DNA from: Hymenobacter gummosus
GTDB lineage: Bacteria > Bacteroidota > Bacteroidia > Cytophagales > Hymenobacteraceae
DNA: 64,000 nt
Direction: 5' to 3'
Assembly: GCF_003970915.1 (NCBI RefSeq)
Contig: NZ_RXOF01000013.1
Coordinates: 124,001-188,000, forward strand
Of this stretch, positions 1-7,813 are shown in pieces. The notes beneath the pieces were generated by a model that saw only the letters and a program-made list of their open reading frames with translations, was not told the origin of the DNA and searched no databases. Numbering within the stretch: the stretch's first letter is position 1; the number at the start of each line of letters is the position of its first letter. The translations under genes were made by a program, and so were the position numbers.

Positions 1-1
1 G

Positions 2-289
2 TGGCTGGCGCTGCAGGGGCAAGACACCTTGCTCTACCGCGCCCTCGGTGGGCAGACCGTGGCGCCGCCGCCCCCGGCCCCGCCGGTCGAGCCGCTGCCG
101 ACCTCGTTGCGGGCCGTATGGCAAGCCTTGTGGCAGCACCTGCCGGGTTGGCTGCTGACGGCCTTTGCCCTGTGCCTGGGCGGGCCGTTCTGGTTCCAGG
201 TGTTGCAGCGCTTCATCAACGTGCGCAACAACGGCCCCCGGCCCGCTCAGAACAACACCCCTCCCGTTCCCCTCAACAACCGGGCTTAG
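2..289 (+). CDS. C-terminal end of a membrane protein (partial)
   Basis: Only the last 95 codons of this gene are inside the window; it enters from the left edge in frame 2 and stops at 287-289. The visible part has a proline-rich linker, then a hydrophobic stretch around residues 50-65 (a run beginning WLLTAFALCLGG), and a polar tail containing FQVLQRFINVRN. One membrane helix followed by this kind of tail is typical of uncharacterised integral membrane proteins, but no function can be assigned from the fragment. The next gene starts 14 bases after the stop, so the two are probably co-transcribed. Confidence 0.7.
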   Translation, partial: WLALQGQDTLLYRALGGQTVAPPPPAPPVEPLPTSLRAVWQALWQHLPGWLLTAFALCLGGPFWFQVLQRFINVRNNGPRPAQNNTPPVPLNNRA

Positions 290-303
290 CCCACCGCGCA
301 GCT

Positions 304-1623
304 ATGAACGTGTATAACTGCCACACGCACGTGTTCAACATGGACTGTGCGCCCGACCGTTTTCTGGACGGCTACGCCGGCAAAACCGGCGCCTGGCTGC
401 TCCGGCAAACCCTGCGCATCCCCTTGCTCAAGCGGGCGGCCCGCTGGGCCGCCCGCCGCACGCCTTTTGCCAAGAAGCAGGCGGCCTTCCTGCACATCGG
501 CACCGAACTCTCGCAACGCGGCATCTTCGAGGAGCGGCTGGTGCCGAACTACCCCGTCGGGACGCGCTTCGTGGTGCTGACGCTGAACCTGGATCTGATG
601 GGAGCCGGCAACGCGCTGCACAACTACGAAACGCAGCTGTGGCAGGTGCTCGACATCCGCCGCCGCAACCCCGATACCTGCCTGCCTTTCCTGTGCATCG
701 ACCCGCGCATGGGCTCGGCTCAGTGGAACCTGGAGTTCGTGCAAAAATGGCTGGCCCGCGGCTTCGTGGGGCTGAAGCTGTACCCCGCGCTGGGCTTCTA
801 CCCCTTCGACGAGCGACTGAGCCGCGTGTACGCCTACGCCGAGGCGCAGGGCCTGCCGATTATGATTCACTGCTCGCGCGGGGGCATCTACTACAAGGGC
901 GCCATCACGCCGCTGCTGCGCACCCCGGAGCTGCCGCAGGCGCCCGTGGTGCAGCAGCAGTTGCAGGCGCTGAGTCAGCAGAGGCAGCTTTACGACCAGC
1001 CGTTCCCATTGCACGCCCGCCGGCCGCGCCTGGGCCAGAGTGGCCTGGGCGAGGTGGAAGCGGCCGACGACTTCTGCGACTTTTTCCTCGACCCGCGGGC
1101 CTATGATCTGGTGCTGGCCCAGTGGCCCAAGCTGAAAATATGCCTGGCGCACTACGCCGGCGGGCCGGAAATCGTGGCGGGCCGGGCGGCCGGCGCCAAC
1201 CCGGCGAACCTGACCAACTGGTACCACGGCATCCGCTGGCTGATCCGCAAGTACCCGAATGTGTACACCGACGTGTCGTACACGCTGTCGGAAACCGCGC
1301 ATTTTGATGCCCTGCGGCAGGATTTGCAGGATAAGCGCTACCAGCACCGCATCCTGTTCGGCACCGACTTCTTCATGACCGAGCTGGAATCGACGGAGGC
1401 CCAGCTGGCCGTGCAGCTGCACGAGTACCTGCAGCAGCACGACGCAGAGGCCTGGCCGCGGCTGGCCAACCACAACCCGGTTTGCTACCTGCACTCGGCC
1501 CACTACACGCCCGTGGAGCGGCTGGGCCAGAAATACGAGGAGTGCATAGCCCCTTTCGAGCCCTCTGATGAGCCCGGCCTGAACCCGCAGTGGACGGCGC
1601 CGGCCGCTCCTGCCTTGCCCTGA
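304..1623 (+). CDS. Amidohydrolase family protein (Amidohydro_2-like)
   Basis: This predicts a 439-residue metal-dependent hydrolase of the TIM-barrel amidohydrolase superfamily; the substrate is unknown. The metal-binding HxH pair is at residues 7-9 (CHTHVF), a further His is in MIHCSRGG, another in CLAHYAGG, and the catalytic Asp lies in LFGTDFF near residue 350. I chose the ATG at 304 because the HxH motif must lie close to the N terminus; the open frame continues upstream, but that part is the shadow of the preceding gene. No signal peptide is visible, so it is probably cytoplasmic. It is followed 26 bases later by an unknown gene in the same direction. Confidence 0.85.
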   Translation: MNVYNCHTHVFNMDCAPDRFLDGYAGKTGAWLLRQTLRIPLLKRAARWAARRTPFAKKQAAFLHIGTELSQRGIFEERLVPNYPVGTRFVVLTLNLDLMGAGNALHNYETQLWQVLDIRRRNPDTCLPFLCIDPRMGSAQWNLEFVQKWLARGFVGLKLYPALGFYPFDERLSRVYAYAEAQGLPIMIHCSRGGIYYKGAITPLLRTPELPQAPVVQQQLQALSQQRQLYDQPFPLHARRPRLGQSGLGEVEAADDFCDFFLDPRAYDLVLAQWPKLKICLAHYAGGPEIVAGRAAGANPANLTNWYHGIRWLIRKYPNVYTDVSYTLSETAHFDALRQDLQDKRYQHRILFGTDFFMTELESTEAQLAVQLHEYLQQHDAEAWPRLANHNPVCYLHSAHYTPVERLGQKYEECIAPFEPSDEPGLNPQWTAPAAPALP

Positions 1624-1649
1624 TTCACCATCTTCTCAACCTTACCGCT

Positions 1650-2027
1650 ATGGCTCTTATTACGCTGCAGGCCAACGCCGGCCCGGCCACCTTAGTCGTT
1701 ACCATGGACACCAAGTGCGCCTGGCAGTTCTACTACAACGACCACCTCTTCATTGATTTGAAGGGCAACGGGGGCAAGAAGAAATTCTCCATGCCCCTGG
1801 GCGCCCCGGCCACCAACCGCGGCTCCAACGCGGCCACGTTTTACCTTACCAACGTGAAGGCCGACGCGGAGCCTTACACCATCACGATGGAGTGGCAGCA
1901 GAACGGTAAGCACGTGAAGACCGTGACGCTGGCCGACACCGACCCGGGCGCCAGTACCGTGCCCGGCGGCGGCAGTCCCTGCATGGTGTCGGAGCTGATT
2001 ACCTACCAGGTCATCCAGAGCGTATGA
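1650..2027 (+). CDS. Hypothetical protein, 125 aa
   Basis: I do not recognise this 125-residue protein. It has no signal peptide and no obvious membrane helix. The composition (alternating polar and hydrophobic residues, many Thr and Val, few charged helices) suggests a small beta-rich fold. Two cysteines are present, one near residue 22 and one near the C terminus (GSPCMVSE). The ATG at 1650 was preferred to the in-frame ATG at 1590, which overlaps the amidohydrolase gene. Its stop codon overlaps the start of the next gene (ATGA at 2024-2027), so the two are probably translationally coupled. Confidence 0.7.
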   Translation: MALITLQANAGPATLVVTMDTKCAWQFYYNDHLFIDLKGNGGKKKFSMPLGAPATNRGSNAATFYLTNVKADAEPYTITMEWQQNGKHVKTVTLADTDPGASTVPGGGSPCMVSELITYQVIQSV

Positions 2028-3547
2028 GCCCACGTCTACGCCTGCGCCGTCTGCTGGTGCTCGGGGCCCTGCTGCCGCTGGCCTCCCCGCTGCGCGCCCA
2101 GCAGGTGCCGGCCACGCTGGCCGGCCTGCTGCCCGCCCCCGATACCACGGCCCTCAACCAGATGTACGCCAACCTGGAGCCAGCCGAGCTGATTGGCCCC
2201 AGCCTGCTGGGCCTGAACGCCAACAGCGTCAGCCGCCCCGGCGGCATCCAGGATATTTCCCTTTCGCTGATTCGCTCGTTCGTGACGCTGCCCACCGGCG
2301 GCAACGGCGTCGGCATCGAGTTCAGCCCCTACCAGCTGCTGGCCCAGACCAAGGTCGACTCCCTCAAGGGCCTGCCCAAGCAGGGGTCGGCGCTGCTCAA
2401 AACCTTCGTGCCCCAGTACCGGGCGCTGGAGGACTACCGGCGCACGTTTGCGCTGCGGGGCCTCACCCTGTCCGGCGCCAGCGCGGGCGACTCCGTCAGC
2501 AGCCGCCTGGCGGCCGGTATCAGCTACACCTTCGGCGCGGGCCAGCTCGACCCGTACCAGGCCCGGGACTTCATGGAGAATATCACGGCCAGCATCACCC
2601 AGCGCCTGAACCCGACCGCGCAGAGCGTCGGGCGCGAGCTGCAGACGTACGCCACGCTGCTGGATGCCGAGCTGGTGCGCCTCGGGCCCCTGGCCGGCCT
2701 CAGCGAGCCGACGCTGACCGTGATGCGCGACGAGCTGAGCACCTCGGGGCGCGTGGCCGATTTGCCCCAGGGCAGCCCGCTCCGGGTGCCGCAGCAAAAT
2801 GCCACGAGCAAGCCCCCGGTCATCGACGCGGATAGCGTGCGGGCTGCGCTGAAGGCGTATTTCACCCGCAAAAACCTGACGAACACCCAAAGTCAGCTGC
2901 TGCTCGACAGCCTTTCCGTGCGCGTCATTCCGGCCTACCATACCTTGCGCGGCACCGTGGCCCGGCTGCTGCAGCCCGCGTTTGCCGACGTCAAGACGCT
3001 GGTGAAAACGGCTACCGAGGCCTTTGAGCGCAATAACTGGAACGCGCCGCTGCTGCAAGTCGGGGCCGGGCAGGTGTGGATTTCGCCCGACCACGCCTGG
3101 AACAGCCTCACCCGCCAGTCGGTGCACGGCTTTCTGCGCGGCTCCCTGCGGCCGCCGCGCACCTGGGGCAGTATCAGCCAGCACGCCCAGCTGATCCTGA
3201 ACGCCCAGTACAGCTACCAGGCCCGGGATATGGACTCCATCAAGCACAAACTGGCCGGGGGGCTGCGCCTGCTGCTCGGCAACGCCCAGGCGCGGCTGTC
3301 GGCCGATTACCTGTGGCAGCGCCAGCTCTACCGCGCCTTCGAGGGCGCCACCCAGTCGCCGCAGACGCTTACCCGCTGGACCATCGGGGCGGAGGTGCGC
3401 GTGGTGGATAACCTCTGGTTTGAGGCCGCATTCGGCAAGGGCTGGCCCCCGGCCGCTACCGGGGCAGTGGCGGCCAGCAAGGCCAGCATCGTGACGCTGG
3501 GTGGCCTCAAGTACGGCTTCCGCAACCGCCGCCGCTTCGCGCTCTAA
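2024..3547 (+). CDS. Hypothetical exported protein, 507 aa
   Basis: This unknown 507-residue protein starts with a clear Sec signal peptide (basic MSPRLRLRR, then a hydrophobic core, then an Ala-x-Ala-like site around LRAQQ, residues 20-27). The rest is soluble-looking, with alternating amphipathic stretches near the C terminus (YGFRNRRRFAL at the end) that would fit a beta-rich envelope protein. Its start codon overlaps the stop of the 125-residue gene upstream. The pair therefore looks like a two-gene unit in which the small protein and the exported protein are made together. I cannot name a family. Confidence 0.75.
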   Translation: MSPRLRLRRLLVLGALLPLASPLRAQQVPATLAGLLPAPDTTALNQMYANLEPAELIGPSLLGLNANSVSRPGGIQDISLSLIRSFVTLPTGGNGVGIEFSPYQLLAQTKVDSLKGLPKQGSALLKTFVPQYRALEDYRRTFALRGLTLSGASAGDSVSSRLAAGISYTFGAGQLDPYQARDFMENITASITQRLNPTAQSVGRELQTYATLLDAELVRLGPLAGLSEPTLTVMRDELSTSGRVADLPQGSPLRVPQQNATSKPPVIDADSVRAALKAYFTRKNLTNTQSQLLLDSLSVRVIPAYHTLRGTVARLLQPAFADVKTLVKTATEAFERNNWNAPLLQVGAGQVWISPDHAWNSLTRQSVHGFLRGSLRPPRTWGSISQHAQLILNAQYSYQARDMDSIKHKLAGGLRLLLGNAQARLSADYLWQRQLYRAFEGATQSPQTLTRWTIGAEVRVVDNLWFEAAFGKGWPPAATGAVAASKASIVTLGGLKYGFRNRRRFAL

Positions 3548-3998
3548 CCAGCTTCTCGCAGCTCAGCCAGAACGACTATAGCGGGTTTATGCCCGATGTA
3601 GAGATGCCCAGGCGGCGTTTCCTCGTCCGCGCCGCCTGGGCCATTACTCGTTCCAGGAGCAGACGCAGCCAGGCGTTTCTACATGGGCACTACGCTGTTC
3701 CAAGTCTGTTTGCCTTCCTCATCAGCTAGTACACACAGTCCAATAACACCAAAAAGCCTCAATTACCTTGTCCGCCAAAAAGTACAAATAATATTATTGC
3801 ATCTACACCCAACAAAACATGATTATCAGATAAATAACATCAAAACGACCATATACCCATAGCACCCTATCACAAACAATTCTATATTAGCATTACCCCG
3901 AAGCCAGGCCCGCTCCCGCTTTCATACAGTTACAACGGCAGGACAGGCGCAATTAGCTCCGGCGGTTTCCGCGCGTTTTACCTACTCTTCACCTAGCT
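3548..3998. other. AT-rich intergenic region
   Basis: This stretch has no credible gene. It begins with a hairpin just after the preceding stop (annotated separately). The part from about 3740 to 3900 is strikingly AT-rich for this genome, with many A and T runs, and probably holds the promoter of the secreted protein gene at 3999. I could not place a confident -33/-7 pair. Confidence 0.5.
3606..3641 (+). terminator. Rho-independent-like hairpin
   Basis: Two perfectly complementary 12-base arms (3606-3617 and 3630-3641) with a 12-base loop lie 58 bases after the stop of the exported-protein gene. No strong T run follows. Confidence 0.5.
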
Positions 3999-4502
3999 AT
4001 GAAAGCACTTTCTGTACTCGCCTGCGGGCTGCTCCTGACTGCTGCGGCCCAGGCCCAGCAGCTAGCCGCCCAATCCGACACGACGCAGCTGGCCGCCGCC
4101 CCGGTGGCCGAACCCGCGGCCGCCCCCGCCGCCGCCGTCGACCCGGAACTGCCCACGGCCCCGGCGGCACCCGCCACCCTGGAGTGCAACACCCTGGCCG
4201 GCCGCGTCACCGATGCCTTCGACTACCCGCTCACGGGGGCCACGGTGATGCTGCGCAGCCAGGGCCAGAGCTTCAGCCTCGATGCCTTCAGCACCAACGC
4301 CGACGGCCGCTACCTGATAACCTCGAAAAAGCCCATTCCGCGCGACGCAGTGCTGGAAGTAACGGCGGCGGGCTACAGCAGCTTCACCCTGCCGCTGGCC
4401 AATTGCCGGCCCCTCGACGTGACGCTGGAGCCGCTACCGGGCACCAAGTTTAAGGGCGACGGCCGCATCAAGAAAACCGCCGCCACGGGCAAAATCCGCT
4501 AA
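3999..4502 (+). CDS. Secreted protein with carboxypeptidase-regulatory-like domain
   Basis: The 167-residue product has a signal peptide (MKALSVLACGLLLTAAAQAQ, cleavage about residue 19), an Ala/Pro-rich linker to about residue 60, and then a single carboxypeptidase regulatory-like (CarboxypepD_reg) beta-sandwich. The domain shows as LAGRVTDAFDYPLTGATVML, NADGRYLIT and AAGYSSFTLPL. This domain is common at the N terminus of SusC-type receptors in Bacteroidota, but here there is no barrel, so the protein is a free periplasmic or surface adaptor of unknown partner. It is a single gene with an AT-rich upstream region and a strong hairpin downstream. Confidence 0.75.
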   Translation: MKALSVLACGLLLTAAAQAQQLAAQSDTTQLAAAPVAEPAAAPAAAVDPELPTAPAAPATLECNTLAGRVTDAFDYPLTGATVMLRSQGQSFSLDAFSTNADGRYLITSKKPIPRDAVLEVTAAGYSSFTLPLANCRPLDVTLEPLPGTKFKGDGRIKKTAATGKIR

Positions 4503-4579
4503 GCAGAGCGGAGCGCGAAAATCCGTTTCGCGGCTGCCTCGCTAGCAGGTCGACTGGCTTTAGGCCGCCCGCGGCATTG

Positions 4580-4611
4580 CGCCCGGCCGTACCCCGCTGT
4601 ACGGCCGGGCG
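4580..4611 (+). terminator. Strong intrinsic terminator hairpin
   Basis: Thirteen-base perfectly complementary arms (4580-4592 and 4599-4611) flank a 6-base loop, 78 bases after the preceding stop codon. This separates the secreted protein gene from the antiporter gene. Confidence 0.65.
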
Positions 4612-4727
4612 TCGGCGTTTCCGGCGGGTAAGCCCCTCCCCGGCGCCGGATTGCTGGCTTTTTGGCGGCGGGCGGCTACCTTCCGGGGGCCGGCCGTGCG
4701 GCCGGCGTCTTCCCCGCTTTGCCGCCG

Positions 4728-6350
4728 ATGCACCACACTACCCTGCACGAAAACATTCTTCTGGTCCTGGGGCTACTGTTTGCCATGCTGCTGCTCGTCA
4801 TGCTGGGCCAGAAGCTGCGCATTTCCTACCCCATCTTTCTGGTGCTGGCCGGCCTGGGCCTGAGCTTCATTCCCGGCCTGCCCCCGGTCGTCATCGACCC
4901 CAACCTCATCTTTCTGATTTTCCTGCCCCCGCTGCTCTACCAGGCCGCCTGGGACACCTCCTGGAAGGACTTCTGGCGCTGGAAACGCCCCATCGGGCTG
5001 CTGGCCTTCGGGCTGGTGTTTTTCACTTCCACCATCGTGGCCTACGTGGCCCAGGCCATGATTCCGGGCTTCACCCTGGCCCTGGGCTTCCTGCTGGGCG
5101 GCATCATCTCCCCGCCCGATGCGGTGGCCGCCACCTCCGTGCTGAAGGGCATCCGGGTGCCGCGGCGCATCACCAGCATTCTGGAGGGGGAAAGCCTTAT
5201 CAACGACGCGAGCAGCCTCATCGTGTTCCGCTTCGCGCTGGCGGCGGTGCTGTCGGGCACCTTCGTGTGGCAAAAGGCGGTGTCGAGCTTCGTGGTGGTC
5301 AGCAGCGGGGGCATCCTGCTGGGGCTGGCCCTGGCCTACGGGTTCTATTTGCTGCACCGCTACCTGCCCACCACGCCCAGCATCAACACGGTGCTCACCT
5401 TCATTGCGCCCTACGTGATGTACCTGCTGGCCGAGGAGCTGGGCGTGTCGGGGGTGCTGGCGGTGGTCAGCGGCGGGCTGCTGCTCTCCTACCACTCCCA
5501 CCGCGTGTTCGACGCCGACACCCGCCTGCAGGCCAACAGCGTGTGGGAAAGCGTGGGCTTCGCGCTGAACGGGCTGGTGTTTATCCTCATCGGGCTGGAG
5601 CTGCCGGTGGCGGTGCAGGGGCTGGATGGCTACTCCCTGCCCCAGGCCATTCGCTACGGCCTTATCGTCAGCGGCATCGTCATCCTGATTCGGCTGGTGT
5701 GGATGTTTCCGGCCGCCTTCGTGCCGCGCTGGCTGAGCGCCGGCATCCGCCACCGCGAAACCAGCCCCGGCTGGCAGGGTCCGCTGATCCTGGGCTGGGC
5801 GGGTATGCGCGGGGTAGTGTCGCTGGCCTCGGCCTTGTCGGTGCCGCTGCTGGCGGCGGGCGGGCAGGAGTTTCCGCAGCGCAACCTGATTCTGTTCATC
5901 ACCTTCGTGGTTATCCTGGTCACCTTGGTGTTTCAGGGCCTCACGCTGCCGCTGCTCATCCGCTTCACCGGCGTGGCCCACATCGAGGAGCGCATGCCCA
6001 CCGACGAGCAGGAAGCCGGCATTCGGCTGCGCCTGCGCCGGGTGGCCCTGGCCCACATGGCCCAGCACTACGTGGCCGATATGGAGCAGAACGAGATGAT
6101 CCGGGCCCTGCAGCAGCGCATGCAGGCCGAGGCCCAGCGCACCGGCAACCTGCTCGAAGCCCTCGACTACGACGAAACCAAGCGCCTGGCCCTGCAGCGC
6201 TACCACCAGGTGCTGCTCGACGTGCTGCGGGTGCAGCGCGAGGAGCTGTTTGTGCTCCGCCACGAGGACGTGTTTGAGGAAGAAATGCTGCGCCACCAGG
6301 AAGCCCAGCTGGACCTGGACGAGGCCAAAATCAGCCACATGCCGCACTAA
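4728..6350 (+). CDS. Na+/H+ antiporter, CPA1 family
   Basis: This 540-residue protein is a cation:proton antiporter of the CPA1 (NhaP/YjcE-like) type. It has about 12 hydrophobic segments over residues 8-420, the acidic-residue signature of the exchanger core (SPPDAVAATS, then EGESLINDASSL), and a charged helical C-terminal tail of about 110 residues (from roughly residue 425). It would exchange Na+ (or K+) for H+ across the inner membrane and serve pH and salt homeostasis. The ATG at 4728 gives an N terminus followed directly by the first membrane helix; upstream in-frame starts fall in the terminator region. Confidence 0.9.
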   Translation: MHHTTLHENILLVLGLLFAMLLLVMLGQKLRISYPIFLVLAGLGLSFIPGLPPVVIDPNLIFLIFLPPLLYQAAWDTSWKDFWRWKRPIGLLAFGLVFFTSTIVAYVAQAMIPGFTLALGFLLGGIISPPDAVAATSVLKGIRVPRRITSILEGESLINDASSLIVFRFALAAVLSGTFVWQKAVSSFVVVSSGGILLGLALAYGFYLLHRYLPTTPSINTVLTFIAPYVMYLLAEELGVSGVLAVVSGGLLLSYHSHRVFDADTRLQANSVWESVGFALNGLVFILIGLELPVAVQGLDGYSLPQAIRYGLIVSGIVILIRLVWMFPAAFVPRWLSAGIRHRETSPGWQGPLILGWAGMRGVVSLASALSVPLLAAGGQEFPQRNLILFITFVVILVTLVFQGLTLPLLIRFTGVAHIEERMPTDEQEAGIRLRLRRVALAHMAQHYVADMEQNEMIRALQQRMQAEAQRTGNLLEALDYDETKRLALQRYHQVLLDVLRVQREELFVLRHEDVFEEEMLRHQEAQLDLDEAKISHMPH

Positions 6351-6806
6351 AAGCCGCCGGAGGCGCTACCCGTTTACGCCCCGTCGCCCCGCCGCGGCCG
6401 GCCCCCGCTTCGCCGCCACCGTTTTCGGGTTCGGCGCTATCGGTTTCCGAGTTGCCGCATCCGCTTTCGGGGACGCCGGAACCGGTTTCAGAGTCGCCGG
6501 AACCGCTGCCGGGTTCGTTGGAACCAGTTCCAGAGTTATCGGAACCGCTTTCGGGGTGGCCGGAACCCGTCCCGGGTCCGCCGGAACCACTTTCTGACCG
6601 GTGCAAATCCTACTCCGAGCCGATTTTATCTAATCCGGGTCCGTCGCAACCGCTTCCGGGTAATCCGGTCCGGCCCACGGCGCAATCCTGGCGGCCAGCG
6701 GCTCTACCGTCCTAGCTCCTAACTACTTGCCCCGCCTTGTAAATATGCCGGTATCCCTGCATCTTACCCGTAAACTCAACCATTCCCAACCAAACACCTT
6801 ACCCCT
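6351..6806. other. Intergenic region dominated by tandem repeats
   Basis: This gap has no convincing gene. Its middle is filled by the 21-bp tandem repeat described separately; several frames are open there only because the repeat contains no stop codon in them. The stretch after 6605 has mixed composition and leads to the ATG at 6807. Confidence 0.5.
6416..6604. repeat. 21-bp imperfect tandem repeat, nine units
   Basis: Nine units of exactly 21 bp follow each other without gaps (6416-6436, 6437-6457, and so on to 6584-6604). Most units begin GAACC and end CCG, with a variable middle of the type GCTTTCGGGG. Because 21 is a multiple of three, the repeat gives 7-residue periodic peptides in every open frame. 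The units differ by several bases each, so the array is not very recent. Confidence 0.85.
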
Positions 6807-7547
6807 ATGGACCGTGACCAGTCCGCCCGCCTTAAACGCCACCAGAAAGTTGCCAGCGTCTTGCAGGAGCACCCCACCGAGCTGGCTACCCTGCCCGCGG
6901 TGCAGGACCTCGCGGCCGAGTACCTGCGCCGCTTCGAGCTGCTCAGCCCGGCCCTGGCCCAAAAAGGCCTGCGCTCCGAAGGCGCTACCGAAGCCAAAAC
7001 CGACCACACCACCACCCTCATCGGCCGGGTGGTGCGCCACGCCAACGCCCTGCTGCTGCTCTACAAAAAGGAGGGCAACCTCGAAGCGGCCCGCAACCTG
7101 CACGTCCACCGCTCCGACTACACCCGCCTCAACGCCCCCGAGCTGGCCACCGAAGCCGACGAGGTAGCCCAGGCGGCCAAGCTCCGCCAGGCCGACCTGG
7201 CCGGCTACGGCATCAGGCCCGCCGACGTGAAGGACCTGGCTCAGTCCGTCGCCGATTTCACCGCCGCCGCTCCCGCCCCCAAAGTCGCCATCGAGCAGCG
7301 CAAAGTGGGCGGCGCCACTTTCCGCCAGGCCCTCAAAGCACTCGACGACTTCCTCAAAGAAGACCTCAAAGCCGCCATGGAGCTGCTCGCCCAGGACCAC
7401 CCCCAACTCGCCGCCCGCCTCCAGGAAGCCCGCCGCGTCGATGCGCCCGGCTACGGCCGCAGCGCCAAAGCGCAGGCCCGGAAAGCGGCGAAGCAGCAGC
7501 GGAAGGGGGACACGCCCGATGGAGCAGCGACGCCGCCAGCCGGGTAA
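6807..7547 (+). CDS. Hypothetical protein, 246 aa, helical
   Basis: I do not recognise this protein. It is Ala/Leu/Lys/Glu-rich and probably almost entirely alpha-helical, with no signal peptide or membrane segment. Residues 150-190 are predicted helices separated by a short acidic loop, and the C terminus ends in a basic low-complexity tail (QARKAAKQQRKG). A stretch around VVRHANALLLLYKKEG is the most hydrophobic. It stands alone between the 21-bp repeat array and a large inverted repeat. The GC and codon use resemble the neighbours. Confidence 0.65.
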   Translation: MDRDQSARLKRHQKVASVLQEHPTELATLPAVQDLAAEYLRRFELLSPALAQKGLRSEGATEAKTDHTTTLIGRVVRHANALLLLYKKEGNLEAARNLHVHRSDYTRLNAPELATEADEVAQAAKLRQADLAGYGIRPADVKDLAQSVADFTAAAPAPKVAIEQRKVGGATFRQALKALDDFLKEDLKAAMELLAQDHPQLAARLQEARRVDAPGYGRSAKAQARKAAKQQRKGDTPDGAATPPAG

Positions 7548-7600
7548 TGCAGCGTGTAACTAACCCAAGTCACGGAGGAGCTTGAGTGTAAAAGCTAGAG

Positions 7601-7733
7601 CTAGTTCCCCTCCTCAGCTGAGGAGGGGCTAGGGGTGGTTGGCCTTGACGCCTGAACGTCGTCTAACTCTAGATTTGCTATTTCTAGCCTTTCAACCACC
7701 CCTAGCCCCTCCTCAACTGAGGAGGGGAACTAG
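7601..7733. repeat. 41-bp inverted repeat with 51-bp spacer
   Basis: The arms at 7601-7641 and 7693-7733 are complementary over 41 bases with one mismatch. Each arm contains its own palindrome (CCCCTCCTCAGCTGAGGAGG at 7607-7626 in the left arm), so the unit can fold either as one long hairpin or as two small ones. The spacer contains no gene. This is the layout of a REP/MITE-like element: a palindromic unit present twice in opposite orientation. Confidence 0.8.
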
Positions 7734-7762
7734 CCTTAGTTCCGCCATGTATGTTAGCTCGT

Positions 7763-7805
7763 GCGAAACCACCCCGGCCGCGTTATGCGGCCGGGGTGGT
7801 TTCGC
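7763..7805. terminator. Bidirectional terminator hairpin
   Basis: A perfect 19-base stem (7763-7781 with 7787-7805) with a 5-base loop lies 9 bases beyond the stop of the HNH nuclease gene. On the minus strand it is placed as that gene's terminator. Confidence 0.7.
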
Positions 7806-7813
7806 TTTTGCGC

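Noticed and set aside
1-303. Upstream extension of the amidohydrolase frame
   Set aside because: It overlaps the end of the membrane protein in another frame and has a low-complexity Ala/Pro/Arg translation; the HxH motif demands a start near 304.
6250-6715. Frames coding 7-residue repeats (PEPLSG, GTAFGVA)
   Set aside because: Open in several frames on both strands because of the 21-bp repeat; no start context or conserved domain.
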